DNA of 64,000 nucleotides from Parapedobacter tibetensis (GCF_024704835.1 NZ_JAMXBE010000013.1:116802-180801), one strand, 5' to 3'; positions 21,660 to 31,807 are shown, counted from the stretch's first letter. Notes: generated by a model from the sequence alone, not told the origin. Numbers and translations: made by a program.

Positions 21660-23786
21660 TCAAAGGGCAGGTTTTAATGCTTCCCACTTCACTTTCCACG
21701 AACCATCATCGGGGAATCCAGGCGCATTTGCATCGGGAGCCCCTTCCCATCCCGCAGCCATCATAGCGACTGCATATAATAGCCCGCCATTGCCCGGAAA
21801 ATAAGGAAATGGTGCCCGGCCGCCCCCCACCAGTCCATGCTCATCAAACATAAACGCCGGATACTCCAAGAGGTAATCGATTGCCTGTTCCGGCTGCCCC
21901 AACCTTGCTGCCGACATGGCCAGCATCGGAAAATCCCATCCCCACGTTTCATGGAGCTTCCATTCCTGATGCACTTTTTCAAGGGTTCTGTTCATCGTTG
22001 GAATATCTACGCCATCGCCAGGCAGCATACCAAATGCCCCGATAAGGGCAGGGTGCTCCCAATTGTGCCTGGTCCACATCTCATCGATTCCCTCGTGGGT
22101 AACATACACACCATCTTCAACCGGCAGTGGTGAAAGTTTGTCCAGCACGTCGTCCCATTTCTCTTCCCGCGGCATATTCATCCGTTCTCTCCAGGTTTGC
22201 GCGGTGCGTAAGCCGAATCCCCAATATGCCAATTCGAATGTCGGATTGATCGTGGTACGAGGATCCGTATTCTCCGAAACGATGTAGACTGGCGGTCCGA
22301 GCACATAACGATCTTTGGCAGCATCGTAATGCGCGAAGTCGGCCATGAACTCCGCGGATTCGAACACAACTTCTTTCCATTTATCGAGTGTGGTTTGCGT
22401 AGGATGCAAGCGATAGTCCAATTCGGCGAAAAAAATCGGGTGCGGCTGTTGCCAAATCAATGTTGCATGGATAGGATGGGGCCAATCCCTATCCAAATCC
22501 GCTGTGCATTTTGGCCATCTCGCCCCCTTATATCCCTGCTTTTCAGCGCGTGCCATTGATGTGGGCAAAAAATCAGGGTAGACATGCAGACTCCTGTCAA
22601 ATAGCGACCACCGGTCCCAAAGCGCAAAATGGGCGCCGTGCCACCAAATCATCTCGAAATGGAAACGGCCATACCAGCCATTATTGACCAGGCCACTCTC
22701 CTGCGGCGGCCAGCTCCCGGCCTCGTTTACCTTCATTACATACTGCGACAAGACCACCCGGCGTTCCAACTCTTTCCAGCGGGGGTCGGTACTTGCTGAC
22801 AGGTCCATGGCTGCGCCAGACATCCAATAATCTTTCCATGATATTGCAGAAGATTGCTGGCATTCCGAAAAGCTTAACTGGATTTCCACAATGGGGTCGT
22901 CATTAAACGCACAAACAAACTCGAGCGTATTCCCAGATTCCGGCACCAACTGAAAATCATGCTTGCCCAACTCTTGGAAACCGGCATCCGTGGTCCAGTT
23001 TACACGCACACCGTAATCGGTATCATCTAGGATACGCTGGAGATGGGCAAATCTTCCTTCCGTTGCAACCAGCTTCGTGGCATGCGCACCGGGTTGATCG
23101 AATGTACTGTTCACCTGTTGGCTTTTGTCGGGATATGGAAAAGAGAACGCAACGGAAATCTGCCCATTTTCTATCAATTCGGAAGTAATCTGCACGCCGA
23201 CGGCGTCTTTTTCGCCGTGACACAGTGTCTTTACCAATACAGGTGTCCCTTCCAATTCGAACGAACTGATGATGGTCCCTGTCCACAGATCGGTTTCCTG
23301 CTTCGTATGCTGCAGGTCTTCCAACGCTGCGACCGTACCATCCGATTTTTTTAACACCAATCCGATCCGTCCGAGATTGAACGAATGCGGATTGCCCGCC
23401 AACCAGGCAGATAGTTCTGGCTGGTTGTCATTCCAATCGTCATAGTGGACCAGCCGACCATACGTATCCCACATTTTCCCCTTGAAATCTTCGATATTAA
23501 GGCCTTCGGGAAGCGGAAAGCTGTGCCAGCCCCAGTGCGACATCGTCGCATGCGTAGCGAATGTCTGGAGGCCGGTGATATCCACGCCGAAAGCAAACTC
23601 CCCGTTGCCAACCTGTGCCGGGCTTTCCGGATTGTCCTTTTCAGTAATTATCCGATGACGGCTCACCACCGCCTCGCGATCGATTTTTCCGCCGCTGCAA
23701 CTGAATAACAACGCTAGAAGGCCTGACAATAAAAAAAAGCTTTGTGTCCAAGCTAGGAGACATTGATAACACTTATTCATAACCAT
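21660..23786 (-). CDS. Lipoprotein glycoside hydrolase with (alpha/alpha)6-barrel, GH65/GH15-like
   Basis: The 708-residue protein has a lipoprotein-type signal (SGLLALLFS then Cys about 30). An N-terminal beta-sandwich (about 45-310, with VGNGEFAFGVDITGLQTF) is followed by an alpha-barrel catalytic part (about 340-690). Conserved-looking words are NNGWYGRFHFEMIWWHGAHF, WPHPIHATLIWQQPHPIFFA, and HETWGWDFPMLAMSAARLG. The sandwich-plus-barrel order is that of GH65, GH95 and related clans. The carbohydrate substrate is unknown. It is the last gene of the five-gene operon and starts 1 bp before the SusD stop, so it is probably co-translated with susD. Confidence 0.75.
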   Translation of the reverse strand: MVMNKCYQCLLAWTQSFFLLSGLLALLFSCSGGKIDREAVVSRHRIITEKDNPESPAQVGNGEFAFGVDITGLQTFATHATMSHWGWHSFPLPEGLNIEDFKGKMWDTYGRLVHYDDWNDNQPELSAWLAGNPHSFNLGRIGLVLKKSDGTVAALEDLQHTKQETDLWTGTIISSFELEGTPVLVKTLCHGEKDAVGVQITSELIENGQISVAFSFPYPDKSQQVNSTFDQPGAHATKLVATEGRFAHLQRILDDTDYGVRVNWTTDAGFQELGKHDFQLVPESGNTLEFVCAFNDDPIVEIQLSFSECQQSSAISWKDYWMSGAAMDLSASTDPRWKELERRVVLSQYVMKVNEAGSWPPQESGLVNNGWYGRFHFEMIWWHGAHFALWDRWSLFDRSLHVYPDFLPTSMARAEKQGYKGARWPKCTADLDRDWPHPIHATLIWQQPHPIFFAELDYRLHPTQTTLDKWKEVVFESAEFMADFAHYDAAKDRYVLGPPVYIVSENTDPRTTINPTFELAYWGFGLRTAQTWRERMNMPREEKWDDVLDKLSPLPVEDGVYVTHEGIDEMWTRHNWEHPALIGAFGMLPGDGVDIPTMNRTLEKVHQEWKLHETWGWDFPMLAMSAARLGQPEQAIDYLLEYPAFMFDEHGLVGGGRAPFPYFPGNGGLLYAVAMMAAGWEGAPDANAPGFPDDGSWKVKWEALKPAL

Positions 23787-23787
23787 G

Positions 23788-25416
23788 CTAGTATCCCTCG
23801 TTTTGTTCCAGCGAATTTAGGCTTTTTTCAACTTCTGCACGGGGTATTGGAAGACGGTAATGTTTCTCCTGAAAATTACGTTCATCAGAGAGCACCCCTA
23901 CGGCATAGGTCTTACTGCCATCCGGTCGCTTCCGTATCGTGATTTTAAGCAAGTCTTGGTTTTCCGTCCGCTCTGCAATCATCCAACGCCGTATGTCAAA
24001 AAAGCGATGTTCTTCGTACGCTAATTCCACCATACGTTCATTTTGGATCCGGGCCCTCAACTGCTCTCCGGTATCCGTTACCGGCGGCATCTGCACGCTT
24101 GCCCGAGCCCTTACCAGATTCAGGTATTCGCGCGCGGTTGCTTCGTCGCCCAATTCGAATGCCGCTTCAGCATAATTCAATAATATTTCCGCATACCTGA
24201 AATAAATCCAAGGATTCATTGGTTGTTCCGTATTTCCCGTAGGCGGAATATTTTCATTCAAAAACTTTTTAAGGGCATAGCCGGTAAGCGAGGCATTCCA
24301 AGGTTGCACACTGCTTTCGGGAGAATCCAGTCCCCCCATAAATGTCTCGGTCTCACGTTCCATCCACATCGCACCGTCATGGAGAATGGTTGCATAAAAC
24401 CGTGGATCTCGACCTACATAAGGGTTGTTGGGATCGTACCCCGATTGCTGATTAACTGTTAATCCCCCGTTGGCTTGCGCTATATAAGGACGCAATCCCG
24501 TAGTCTTCATCTCATACGCGTTGACCAGATTTTGTGTAGGACCCTGATAATTGCCCCCTTCATCTCCATTCCTTCCATTCTTCCAATTATAATCCGTAGC
24601 GTTCCCTTGTGTGAAAGACCTTGCCCAGATAATCTCATCATTGTCTTTCAGAAATAACTCCCGATAATCGGGGTACAATACATAGGACCCCAACAGCTCG
24701 CTGGCTGCGGCGGCAGCCATTTGCCATTTTGTACGGTCATTCGAAGGATTGTTTAATTTACTCGCCGCATACAGCAGCACGCGGGACTTGAGTGCCTTAC
24801 AGGCGTCTCCAGATGCCCTGCCTAATTGGTTTGCGGGTTGTTTTGCCGGCAAAAGTTGAATCGCTTCATCCAATTCGCTAACAATGAAATCAACGCAGGC
24901 GTCATAAGGATCACGCGACAAGGTATAGTCCTCATTCAATTCGTAGACCTTCGTAATGATAGGCACCCCACCATATCGCCATATTAAATTCGCATACGCA
25001 CAGGCCCTTAGGAACATCATTTCGCCTTTCATCAACGCTTTCACGTTATCATCAATAGGCGCACCATCGATTTTGTCGAAAAATACATTCATATTTCTGA
25101 TCTGACTGAAACCAAGCTGCCAATAATTGACCCTACCGGAAAGCTGGGTAATGTTATCTGACGTAACTTCGCCCCTTTGCAAAACAAACATATTCCCGTG
25201 ATTATGCAAATCGTAGGACTCATCACTAGCCGCGGCGAACACATCATCTACGTAACCATGCAAGACCGTGTTATAACTTGCATTCACATATAATTGAATC
25301 AATGCCGCGTCCGCCCAAGTATCGTTTTCCGACAGCTTATCCAATGGCTTCAAATCCAATACATTGCATGAAGACATGGTGAAAAGAACCAATAGTATAT
25401 AGCTAAACTTTTTCAT
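23788..25416 (-). CDS. SusD/RagB-family outer-membrane glycan-binding lipoprotein
   Basis: The 542-residue protein has a lipoprotein signal (KKFSYILLVLFTMSS then Cys17). The SusD fold is rich in TPR-like helices: LKPLDKLSENDTWADAALIQ near the start, MLRACAY-like MFLRACAYANLIWRYGGVP about 130, and FRYAEILLNYAEAAFELGDE about 405. It ends HYRLPIPRAEVEKSLNSLEQ. SusD lids capture oligosaccharides at the cell surface for the SusC channel. It lies 10 bp after susC and immediately before the glycoside hydrolase gene. The protein looks complete. Confidence 0.95.
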   Translation of the reverse strand: MKKFSYILLVLFTMSSCNVLDLKPLDKLSENDTWADAALIQLYVNASYNTVLHGYVDDVFAAASDESYDLHNHGNMFVLQRGEVTSDNITQLSGRVNYWQLGFSQIRNMNVFFDKIDGAPIDDNVKALMKGEMMFLRACAYANLIWRYGGVPIITKVYELNEDYTLSRDPYDACVDFIVSELDEAIQLLPAKQPANQLGRASGDACKALKSRVLLYAASKLNNPSNDRTKWQMAAAAASELLGSYVLYPDYRELFLKDNDEIIWARSFTQGNATDYNWKNGRNGDEGGNYQGPTQNLVNAYEMKTTGLRPYIAQANGGLTVNQQSGYDPNNPYVGRDPRFYATILHDGAMWMERETETFMGGLDSPESSVQPWNASLTGYALKKFLNENIPPTGNTEQPMNPWIYFRYAEILLNYAEAAFELGDEATAREYLNLVRARASVQMPPVTDTGEQLRARIQNERMVELAYEEHRFFDIRRWMIAERTENQDLLKITIRKRPDGSKTYAVGVLSDERNFQEKHYRLPIPRAEVEKSLNSLEQNEGY

Positions 25417-25426
25417 TTCTCTAGGA

Positions 25427-28400
25427 TTAAAAAGTCAAATTAACTCCAAAATTAAATACACGTTGCAGCGGATAGTACCAGAAATCATGTGTTTCCGGAT
25501 CAAAACCCATATCTTTCATGTGGTCATATACCATGAAAAGGTTACTTCCGCTAACGGATACGCGAAGGCCCTGCGCTCCGAATGATTTACAGATAGCTGA
25601 TGGTAGGTTATAACCGAGCTCCATATTTTTTAGCCGCAAAAATCCGGCATTTTTCATCCAGTGTGTAGAGGCATACGAACTGTTTGTACTGGTTGTCCAC
25701 AATGCCGTACTCCCCCTAGGCATGGTCGCGTCCACATTGTCCACCGCCCAACTATCCCTTGCACGCCAATCGAGGAAATTACCGAATGTATGGCTCATCA
25801 CGGGGAACCAACCGCCAAAATATTGCTGCGCGTTCTCCTGCCCTTGGAAAAACAAGGCCAAATCAAACCCCTTGTAGGCCAAATTAGCAGTAAACCCGAA
25901 GACAATTTCAGGAACATTTGTTTGATTTATTCTGATCCTATCTCTTGAATCAATTTCGCCGTCACCATTTACATCCTCATAAATCAGGTCGCCAGCTTTG
26001 GTTCCCGGTAAATGGGGCGTGGCGTCGACTTGTGTTTGATCCCGGTACACGCCGGTAGCTTTGTACAACAATGCCGCCCCATATGGCCTGCCTGTGGCAT
26101 ACTGATAGGGCTCCGCTGCGGGTTGCTCATCTGCAAACACAACTTTATTGCGCGCGAAAGACACATTGCCGGACAATCTGTAGGAAACCTCGTTTACCTT
26201 GTTGGTATGAGAAAGTACTAATTCAAACCCTCGGTTATCCACAATCCCGATATTTTCATCCGGCAACGTCAATCCCGTATAGTCAGGTACGGTCGCACTA
26301 CGTTTGGTCAGGATATCCGATCGCCGGGACTTGAAATAATCGAATTCAACATTCACTAGTCCATTCCATAGACCGGCCTCGACACCGACATTCCATGTTT
26401 CCGCGGTCTCCCAGGTAATAAACGGATTGGGCACATTGGTTTGCACAAGACCTGCTACATCGTTGTTGCCGATTACATAATTGTTGTTGAAGCCGTAGGT
26501 CATCATGTATTGAAATGCAGGAACGGCATCGTTGCCCATCTTCCCATAAGACCCCCTTAGTTTAAGGTTACCGATGAAATCCAAGTTTTCCATAAAAGAT
26601 TCCTCGGAAATTCTCCAACCCAATGAAGCTCCTGGAAAAAAACCATACCGTTTCTCCTTGGGGAATTTCGATGAACCATCAGCCCGTAATGTCACTTCAG
26701 CCAAGTATTTTCCGGCGTAGTCATAATTGATCCGTCCGAACACGTTCTGCCGTGCATCCTGACCGGAGAAGCCAGAATTTGATTGCTTAGCCTTATCACT
26801 GCTCCCCATATTTAATTCCGGCAAACTAATGGACAGGAAATCACTCCTTCCAGCTTGTAGTGTCGCGCTTTTGATCTGAGTTTGCTCATAACCAGCCATC
26901 AGCGCTATACTATGCATATCGAACTGCCTTGCATAATTAACTTTGGAGGTAAAATACATTTGCGTTACTGCATAGTTAATCTGGTTCAGATTTGCCAAAG
27001 ATGGGCTCATTCCGGACAATCCTTTCACATACTCCTTCGTTTGTGCGTCCTCACGATACACATAGCTTGGCGTCTCAAACCTTTTGGTATAAACCCCCGA
27101 AAAATCATAACTCCCGCTACCGTCTATCGATAAACCCTTTATCCAAGGCAACTCCCATTTAAAAAAGAGGTTGCTTTGTGCCGCCCTTGTATCTTCCTGC
27201 TGATGGCCAGCATTATCTGTCACCCAATTGTGGACATTCTCACTCCCTCTCAGTGGCTGCATGTAATCTGTACCCGGCCAGTAAGGCTGCCAATTGGGTT
27301 GATAAAGGTAGATATGGCTATTTAGCTCGTTATTACTCCAAAATGGATAGTGTCTGTCATCCACCCTTCCGGAAATATTGAGTCCTACCGTCAAATTATC
27401 GGTTACCTGAACATCTACATTTGAACGTACGTTGTATGATCTGAATTCGGTTGAACCATTTGTATATTGCCCCGATTGTGCTAAATCACCCATAGAGAAA
27501 TAATATTTAGTTCGTTCGCCACCGCCAGATACAGATACGTTGCCACGATGTTGGGGCGCTAATGGCCTCACAATATAGTCGTACCAATCCACATTGGGGT
27601 AATTGGGATCGCTGCCTTCCTTGTATTTCTGAAGTTCCACATCCGAAAAGATTGCCTCCCGCCCTTCATCGATTTCGATGTTATTTGATATCTTACCGAA
27701 TGTATAGGAATCAGCCATCCTCGGATTTCTTGTCGGCTGGCTATACCCTTGGTTAAAAGAAAGATTGATAGACGGCTTTCCAACAGACCCGCGCTTTGTG
27801 GTAACCAATATAACGCCGTTCGCGGCACGCGAACCATAAATGGCAGCCGACGCATCTTTTAGTACCGTGATCGTTTCGATATCATTCGGGTTTAACTGCC
27901 CTAACCCGCCACGTTCCACACCATCAATAATAACCAACGCATTAGTGGCACCCGTTGTGCCACGGCCCCTGATCATGATTGATGGGTCGTCCCTTCCGGG
28001 TTCTCCGCTTCGGCTGTTAATAATCACACCGGGTAAACGCCCAGCGAGCGACTGAGAAACATTCGCTGAAGGGCTTTTAACAATATCAGCCCCCTTCGCA
28101 GTAACAACAGATCCCGTTAGCGAAGCTTTCTTCTGCGTACCGTAACCAACCACCACCACTTCTTCCAACGCTAAAAGATCTTCAGTCATCATTATAGTGA
28201 AAACACGTTGTTCTCCCACTTCAATTTCCTGCGAAATGTAGCCGGTATACGATATCTGGACAACGGCGTTTTCCTCGACCTTCAACGTGAATTGCCCATT
28301 ATCATCTGTCATTGTCGGGTTGGTTGTTCCCTTTTCCAAGATGCTGGCGCCGACGATTGGGTTTCCCGCTTCGTCTGATACCGTGCCCGTAATAACATGG

Positions 28401-28576
28401 TTTACTTGATAAGAAATAATAGTACGCTCCCCATTTGGGAAATACGTGCTTTTTGTAGCCGACGCAGTGGGCGAATAGATTACTAGGATAGGGACTATCG
28501 CGGTCAAGCATCGTAATTTGACTTTCCAGCAAGTAGTTTCATTTGCTCGGAAAAACAAGCGATTTTTCTGTCTCAT
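25427..28576 (-). CDS. SusC/RagA-family TonB-dependent outer-membrane transporter
   Basis: The 1049-residue protein has an N-terminal export signal (about 20-42) and a carboxypeptidase-regulatory-like domain (VITGTVSDEAGNPIVGASIL, about 60-140). The TonB box region EEVVVVGYGTQKKASLTGSV (about 137-157) and the plug (MIRGRGTTGATNALVIIDGV, then DASAAIYGSRAANGVI) follow. A large 22-strand barrel ends in FNFGVNLTF with terminal Phe. It forms the glycan importer with the SusD partner immediately downstream. It is third in the operon PhyH-isomerase-susC-susD-GH. No frameshift or truncation is visible. Confidence 0.95.
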   Translation of the reverse strand: MRQKNRLFFRANETTCWKVKLRCLTAIVPILVIYSPTASATKSTYFPNGERTIISYQVNHVITGTVSDEAGNPIVGASILEKGTTNPTMTDDNGQFTLKVEENAVVQISYTGYISQEIEVGEQRVFTIMMTEDLLALEEVVVVGYGTQKKASLTGSVVTAKGADIVKSPSANVSQSLAGRLPGVIINSRSGEPGRDDPSIMIRGRGTTGATNALVIIDGVERGGLGQLNPNDIETITVLKDASAAIYGSRAANGVILVTTKRGSVGKPSINLSFNQGYSQPTRNPRMADSYTFGKISNNIEIDEGREAIFSDVELQKYKEGSDPNYPNVDWYDYIVRPLAPQHRGNVSVSGGGERTKYYFSMGDLAQSGQYTNGSTEFRSYNVRSNVDVQVTDNLTVGLNISGRVDDRHYPFWSNNELNSHIYLYQPNWQPYWPGTDYMQPLRGSENVHNWVTDNAGHQQEDTRAAQSNLFFKWELPWIKGLSIDGSGSYDFSGVYTKRFETPSYVYREDAQTKEYVKGLSGMSPSLANLNQINYAVTQMYFTSKVNYARQFDMHSIALMAGYEQTQIKSATLQAGRSDFLSISLPELNMGSSDKAKQSNSGFSGQDARQNVFGRINYDYAGKYLAEVTLRADGSSKFPKEKRYGFFPGASLGWRISEESFMENLDFIGNLKLRGSYGKMGNDAVPAFQYMMTYGFNNNYVIGNNDVAGLVQTNVPNPFITWETAETWNVGVEAGLWNGLVNVEFDYFKSRRSDILTKRSATVPDYTGLTLPDENIGIVDNRGFELVLSHTNKVNEVSYRLSGNVSFARNKVVFADEQPAAEPYQYATGRPYGAALLYKATGVYRDQTQVDATPHLPGTKAGDLIYEDVNGDGEIDSRDRIRINQTNVPEIVFGFTANLAYKGFDLALFFQGQENAQQYFGGWFPVMSHTFGNFLDWRARDSWAVDNVDATMPRGSTALWTTSTNSSYASTHWMKNAGFLRLKNMELGYNLPSAICKSFGAQGLRVSVSGSNLFMVYDHMKDMGFDPETHDFWYYPLQRVFNFGVNLTF

Positions 28577-28610
28577 AATTTAATAGATTAGTTGTTAGAT
28601 ATGGTTGGAT

Positions 28611-29450
28611 TCAATGGTTTACTTGGTATCTTACCTCAAGCAGTTGCTTCATCCAAAGATTCACTTCATATTGGTCGGCCAGGAGTCGCGTCGTATTGGG
28701 TACGTATGCCATATATGGATGCGGACCAAACTCGGGGGTGATGGTAGCCATATGGCTGCCAGCTGCAGTCAAGTGATCGATCCACCGATCCCACCACGCC
28801 AGGTGGTTGTCCAATGCTACTTGGTTTTCCGGACTCCGCGGGTCAGTGACCTGCGGGCCTTGGGGATGTCCGACACGGGCATGAATGTGTTTGGTATGTC
28901 GTATGGCTAGATCAACAGCATCCTCTTGGTCTTCAAGATAGCTTTCCGATACGCAAACCCAATGGGAAAGATCCAGTGCCAACTCCAACGACGGGAATGC
29001 TTTCAGGTAGTCGTGAACAATGTGCGCTGCATAGGACCATTTGTTGCGATGGGTCTCGTGGATAATGGGGATGGACGACTCCCTTGAAATCCGGTCGCAC
29101 AGTGCAAAGCAAGCTTCCATCTGGTCCTTGTTGTAATATTCGCGACCGGTCTGCGAAACGATAAATCGGGGTTTTGCCGAACGGCTTTTGTAAGACAGCA
29201 ATGCGTACAAATTGCGCTCCAAGGCATCCAGATATCGGTTGAAGTCCTTGCCTTCGATCAACTCGGCATGGAGCAGGATGTACGAAAGCCCGTTGTCGCT
29301 GAGCGTAGCGACCATGTCTTCGTTCTTCGCCATGTCATCCAGCGGGAATACCTCTACGCCAGCGTAACCATCGCTTTTGATCCGTTGGCCAAATGTTGGC
29401 CAAGGGATGTTTTCCGAACCCCAACGCGGGCAAAAGAAGTCGATATTCAT
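28611..29450 (-). CDS. Sugar phosphate isomerase/epimerase (TIM-barrel)
   Basis: The 279-residue protein is an AP-endonuclease-2-type TIM barrel: MNIDFFCPRWGSENIPWPTF, KSDGYAGVEVFPLDD, then IPIIHETHRNKWSYA and LALDLSHWVCVSESYL. The E, H and D side chains expected to bind the metal are visible (EVF, HETHR, LDLSHW, ITPEFGPHPY). Members isomerise or epimerise sugars, or act as sugar dehydratases; the substrate is unknown. Its ATG overlaps the PhyH stop codon by 4 bp (ATGA). The start of susC is 35 bp downstream, so it is an operon member acting on the imported sugar. Confidence 0.8.
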   Translation of the reverse strand: MNIDFFCPRWGSENIPWPTFGQRIKSDGYAGVEVFPLDDMAKNEDMVATLSDNGLSYILLHAELIEGKDFNRYLDALERNLYALLSYKSRSAKPRFIVSQTGREYYNKDQMEACFALCDRISRESSIPIIHETHRNKWSYAAHIVHDYLKAFPSLELALDLSHWVCVSESYLEDQEDAVDLAIRHTKHIHARVGHPQGPQVTDPRSPENQVALDNHLAWWDRWIDHLTAAGSHMATITPEFGPHPYMAYVPNTTRLLADQYEVNLWMKQLLEVRYQVNH

Positions 29451-30265
29451 CGCAATTTATAGATCAGTGGCATTTGTTCGTCGTTGTCCAACACATCTCC
29501 GATTTGGAGTGTCTTTACATATTCATCCGGCAGGATATTGGGGGTACCATTATAGGTATTTCCATCGGGCATATAGGCGCAGGTCATTGCACGCCGGAAC
29601 CCAGGTGTCATGTTGGCGTGTGCACCATGGATAGTCAATCCGTTATGGAAGGAGCAACTACCTGCTTTCATCACCGCTGCATGAGACTTCGTTTGCTTGA
29701 ATTCGGGATAAACTTCAAAGATACCACCCATGTTTTTACCAATACCTGTATTCTCGAATGTGGTTCGCTTGTGTGAGCCTGAAATGAAAAACAAACATCC
29801 GTTTTCCAACGTCGCATCATCCAATGCCACCCAGATGGACAATGCCCGTCGGTCTGAAAAAGACCAAAAAGGGGTGTCAAGATGCCAAGAAGTCGGGTTT
29901 GCCCAAGGCCGTTTTACCAATGCCTGATCGTGCCAGATGCGGATGCCGGCTACACCGGCCAATTCCGCAGCCATCTTGCCGATACGTTCATCCACCATGA
30001 GTTGCTTGACCTCCTCGTTGGTCTGCCAAAGATTCAACAGTTGATCAAACACGTTGTTGAAATATTTCGCGTCTTCGTTGATGCCATCATCTTCGCCTAG
30101 GCGTATTTCCTTTCCCGGTATCTTCAACCCATTCCGTTCCTTAATGGCTTGGGTGACCACCTGCCGCCAATGTTCCAATTCAGCTTCATTCAAGAAATCT
30201 TCAATGACGATGTATCCGCTGGTTCGATAAAAATTGATTTGCTCGCTACTTAGTGTGGTATTCAT
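29447..30265 (-). CDS. Phytanoyl-CoA dioxygenase (PhyH) family protein
   Basis: The 272-residue protein is a non-haem Fe(II)/2-oxoglutarate oxygenase. The iron facial triad is visible: H128 and D130 in SWHLDTPFWSF, and distal H213 in GLTIHGAHANM. The 2-oxoglutarate-binding Arg is probably R224 or R225 in PGFRRAMTCAY. Such enzymes hydroxylate small molecules in the cytoplasm, and here a modified sugar or a glycan-derived acid is plausible. It is the first gene of the SusCD operon, next to the divergent AraC gene. Another PhyH protein with its own triad is encoded at 58783. Confidence 0.9.
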   Translation of the reverse strand: MNTTLSSEQINFYRTSGYIVIEDFLNEAELEHWRQVVTQAIKERNGLKIPGKEIRLGEDDGINEDAKYFNNVFDQLLNLWQTNEEVKQLMVDERIGKMAAELAGVAGIRIWHDQALVKRPWANPTSWHLDTPFWSFSDRRALSIWVALDDATLENGCLFFISGSHKRTTFENTGIGKNMGGIFEVYPEFKQTKSHAAVMKAGSCSFHNGLTIHGAHANMTPGFRRAMTCAYMPDGNTYNGTPNILPDEYVKTLQIGDVLDNDEQMPLIYKLR

Positions 30266-30345
30266 AAATGCGCTCTAATTGGTTAAATACTCCTGCAAAT
30301 GTAATCCCTCAAGACTGGTAATAAAATGACAAAAACACTTCATTA

Positions 30346-30378
30346 TTTGCACTTTTTGATATTTTTAGCCTATGTTTG
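30346..30378 (+). promoter_or_regulatory. Promoter of the AraC regulator of the SusCD locus
   Basis: TTTG (30346-30349), a 21-bp spacer and TATGTTTG (30371-30378) match the Bacteroidota promoter. The start codon of the AraC gene is 25 bp downstream. The same 138-bp interval must also hold the divergent operon promoter, which I could not place. Confidence 0.65.
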
Positions 30379-30403
30379 AAACGACCAATTAGCGATAAAC
30401 CTT

Positions 30404-31279
30404 ATGGATAACTATCACAAATACCTACATGTAAGCGACTTAGACAAAGATTGGCAATTCTATGTTAATACGGTTGGCTATTGCAAAACCAACAAAAACA
30501 TGCACTACCCAGACATGAGTAAGCATCCGAAAGACCACGTGTTCTCATGGAACAAAGGAAGGATCCTAGATGGGTACTATATCGTATTTATAACCAATGG
30601 CAGTGGGACGTTCGAATCGGCAAAAACGGCACCCCAACAAGTTGAGGCGGGTACATGTTTCATACTGTTTCCAGGCATATGGCATCGTTATAAGCCCAAT
30701 CCACTCGTCGGTTGGGAGGAATATTGGGTTGGGTTCAATGGCGCATACCCACAGCATATCATGGAAAAGTTCTTCAACCGAAAAAATCCGTTTATAAAGA
30801 CAGGATTGAATAAAGACTTATTGGCTGCATTCACCCTTTTGCTGGGTACGGTTTCGCAGGCTCAGATCGGGTACCCACAACTGATTTCTGGCATAGCGTT
30901 ACAAGTTTTGGGTCTCCTGAATAACATAAGGCTTGCGGATAACATCAATAACGATCCCGAATCGATATGGGTATCACAAGCTGTATTCATGCTGCAGAAT
31001 CAGCTTAGCAACAGTGTTAATATGGAAGAGTTGGTTGAACAGTTTCCCATTAGCTACTCGAAGTTCAGGAAGTCGTTCAAACGGTTGACCGGAAAATCCC
31101 CAAACCAATATCACCTCGACTTACGCCTTGACAAAGCCGAAGAACTACTGAAAAACACGAATCTAAGCGTCAAGGAAATCGGTTATCACACGGGTTTTGA
31201 CTCTCCTTATTATTTCTCCAGAGCATTCAAGGGGAAATTTGGAGTTTCACCTAAGATCTTTCGCACAAAACCTGCCTGA
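30404..31279 (+). CDS. AraC-family regulator with cupin sensor, regulator of the SusCD operon
   Basis: The 291-residue protein has an N-terminal cupin-like ligand-binding domain (about 40-125: YYIVFITNGSGTFES, VEAGTCFILFPGIWHRYKPN, WEEYWVGFNG). The C-terminal AraC domain (about 195-290) has VNMEELVEQFPISYSKFRKS and then LSVKEIGYHTGFDSPYYFSR. It probably senses a sugar from the locus. The divergent start next to the phyH-isomerase-susCD operon makes that operon its likely target. Confidence 0.9.
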   Translation: MDNYHKYLHVSDLDKDWQFYVNTVGYCKTNKNMHYPDMSKHPKDHVFSWNKGRILDGYYIVFITNGSGTFESAKTAPQQVEAGTCFILFPGIWHRYKPNPLVGWEEYWVGFNGAYPQHIMEKFFNRKNPFIKTGLNKDLLAAFTLLLGTVSQAQIGYPQLISGIALQVLGLLNNIRLADNINNDPESIWVSQAVFMLQNQLSNSVNMEELVEQFPISYSKFRKSFKRLTGKSPNQYHLDLRLDKAEELLKNTNLSVKEIGYHTGFDSPYYFSRAFKGKFGVSPKIFRTKPA

Positions 31280-31280
31280 A

Positions 31281-31739
31281 CTACGACACGCTAACAAGCT
31301 GGTATTCGATTTGGTTAAGCGTAAATTGCTCGCCCACCTCCTTACCCAGCATCAGGCTACCGACAGGAGAGGCTATGGAAACTGCGAAATAGGTCTTTCC
31401 GTCCACGAGTAGCTGACCGGCGCTGACCGAAAGGAAGAAAGCACCATGGTTGGTCTCCACCAAGCTGCCCAACATAGCTTGCTTCGCGTGTATATTGATG
31501 TCGATATTTCGCAAGACCTGTTCCATTTGCCGGGCCTGGGCAAGTAATTGCTGAAGGCGGTTGATTTCCTGCTGCATCATTTCCCGGGTGGTCTCAAATT
31601 TATCCCCTGCGCTGCTTTTCGTGTCATCGGTAGCTGCGTCGCTCGCCACCGCTATGGCTTGATCGGCATTGGTTATTCGATCTTGCACATACTGTTTACA
31701 GGCCGATAAAAGTGCTCCCTTCAATGATTCCATTTCCAT
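31281..31739 (-). CDS. GreA/GreB-like protein (transcription factor fold)
   Basis: The 152-residue protein has a long N-terminal coiled coil (about 35-75: TTREMMQQEINRLQQLLAQA) and a GreA/GreB C-terminal FKBP-like part with SIASPVGSLMLGKEVGEQFT. In Gre factors the coiled coil reaches into the RNA polymerase channel. The tip acidic pair is not clear here (ATDDTKSSAGDKFE lies near the start), so cleavage-stimulating activity is uncertain. In Bacteroidota this family is often mislabelled 3-oxoacyl-ACP synthase. It is convergent with the upstream AraC gene (2 bp gap). Confidence 0.75.
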   Translation of the reverse strand: MEMESLKGALLSACKQYVQDRITNADQAIAVASDAATDDTKSSAGDKFETTREMMQQEINRLQQLLAQARQMEQVLRNIDINIHAKQAMLGSLVETNHGAFFLSVSAGQLLVDGKTYFAVSIASPVGSLMLGKEVGEQFTLNQIEYQLVSVS

Positions 31740-31807
31740 TGTTTCCGCTTGATGTTGATCTACTCACCTACCAAGCAGCAAATCATATGCCTTTTTTCCG
31801 CTTAGTC

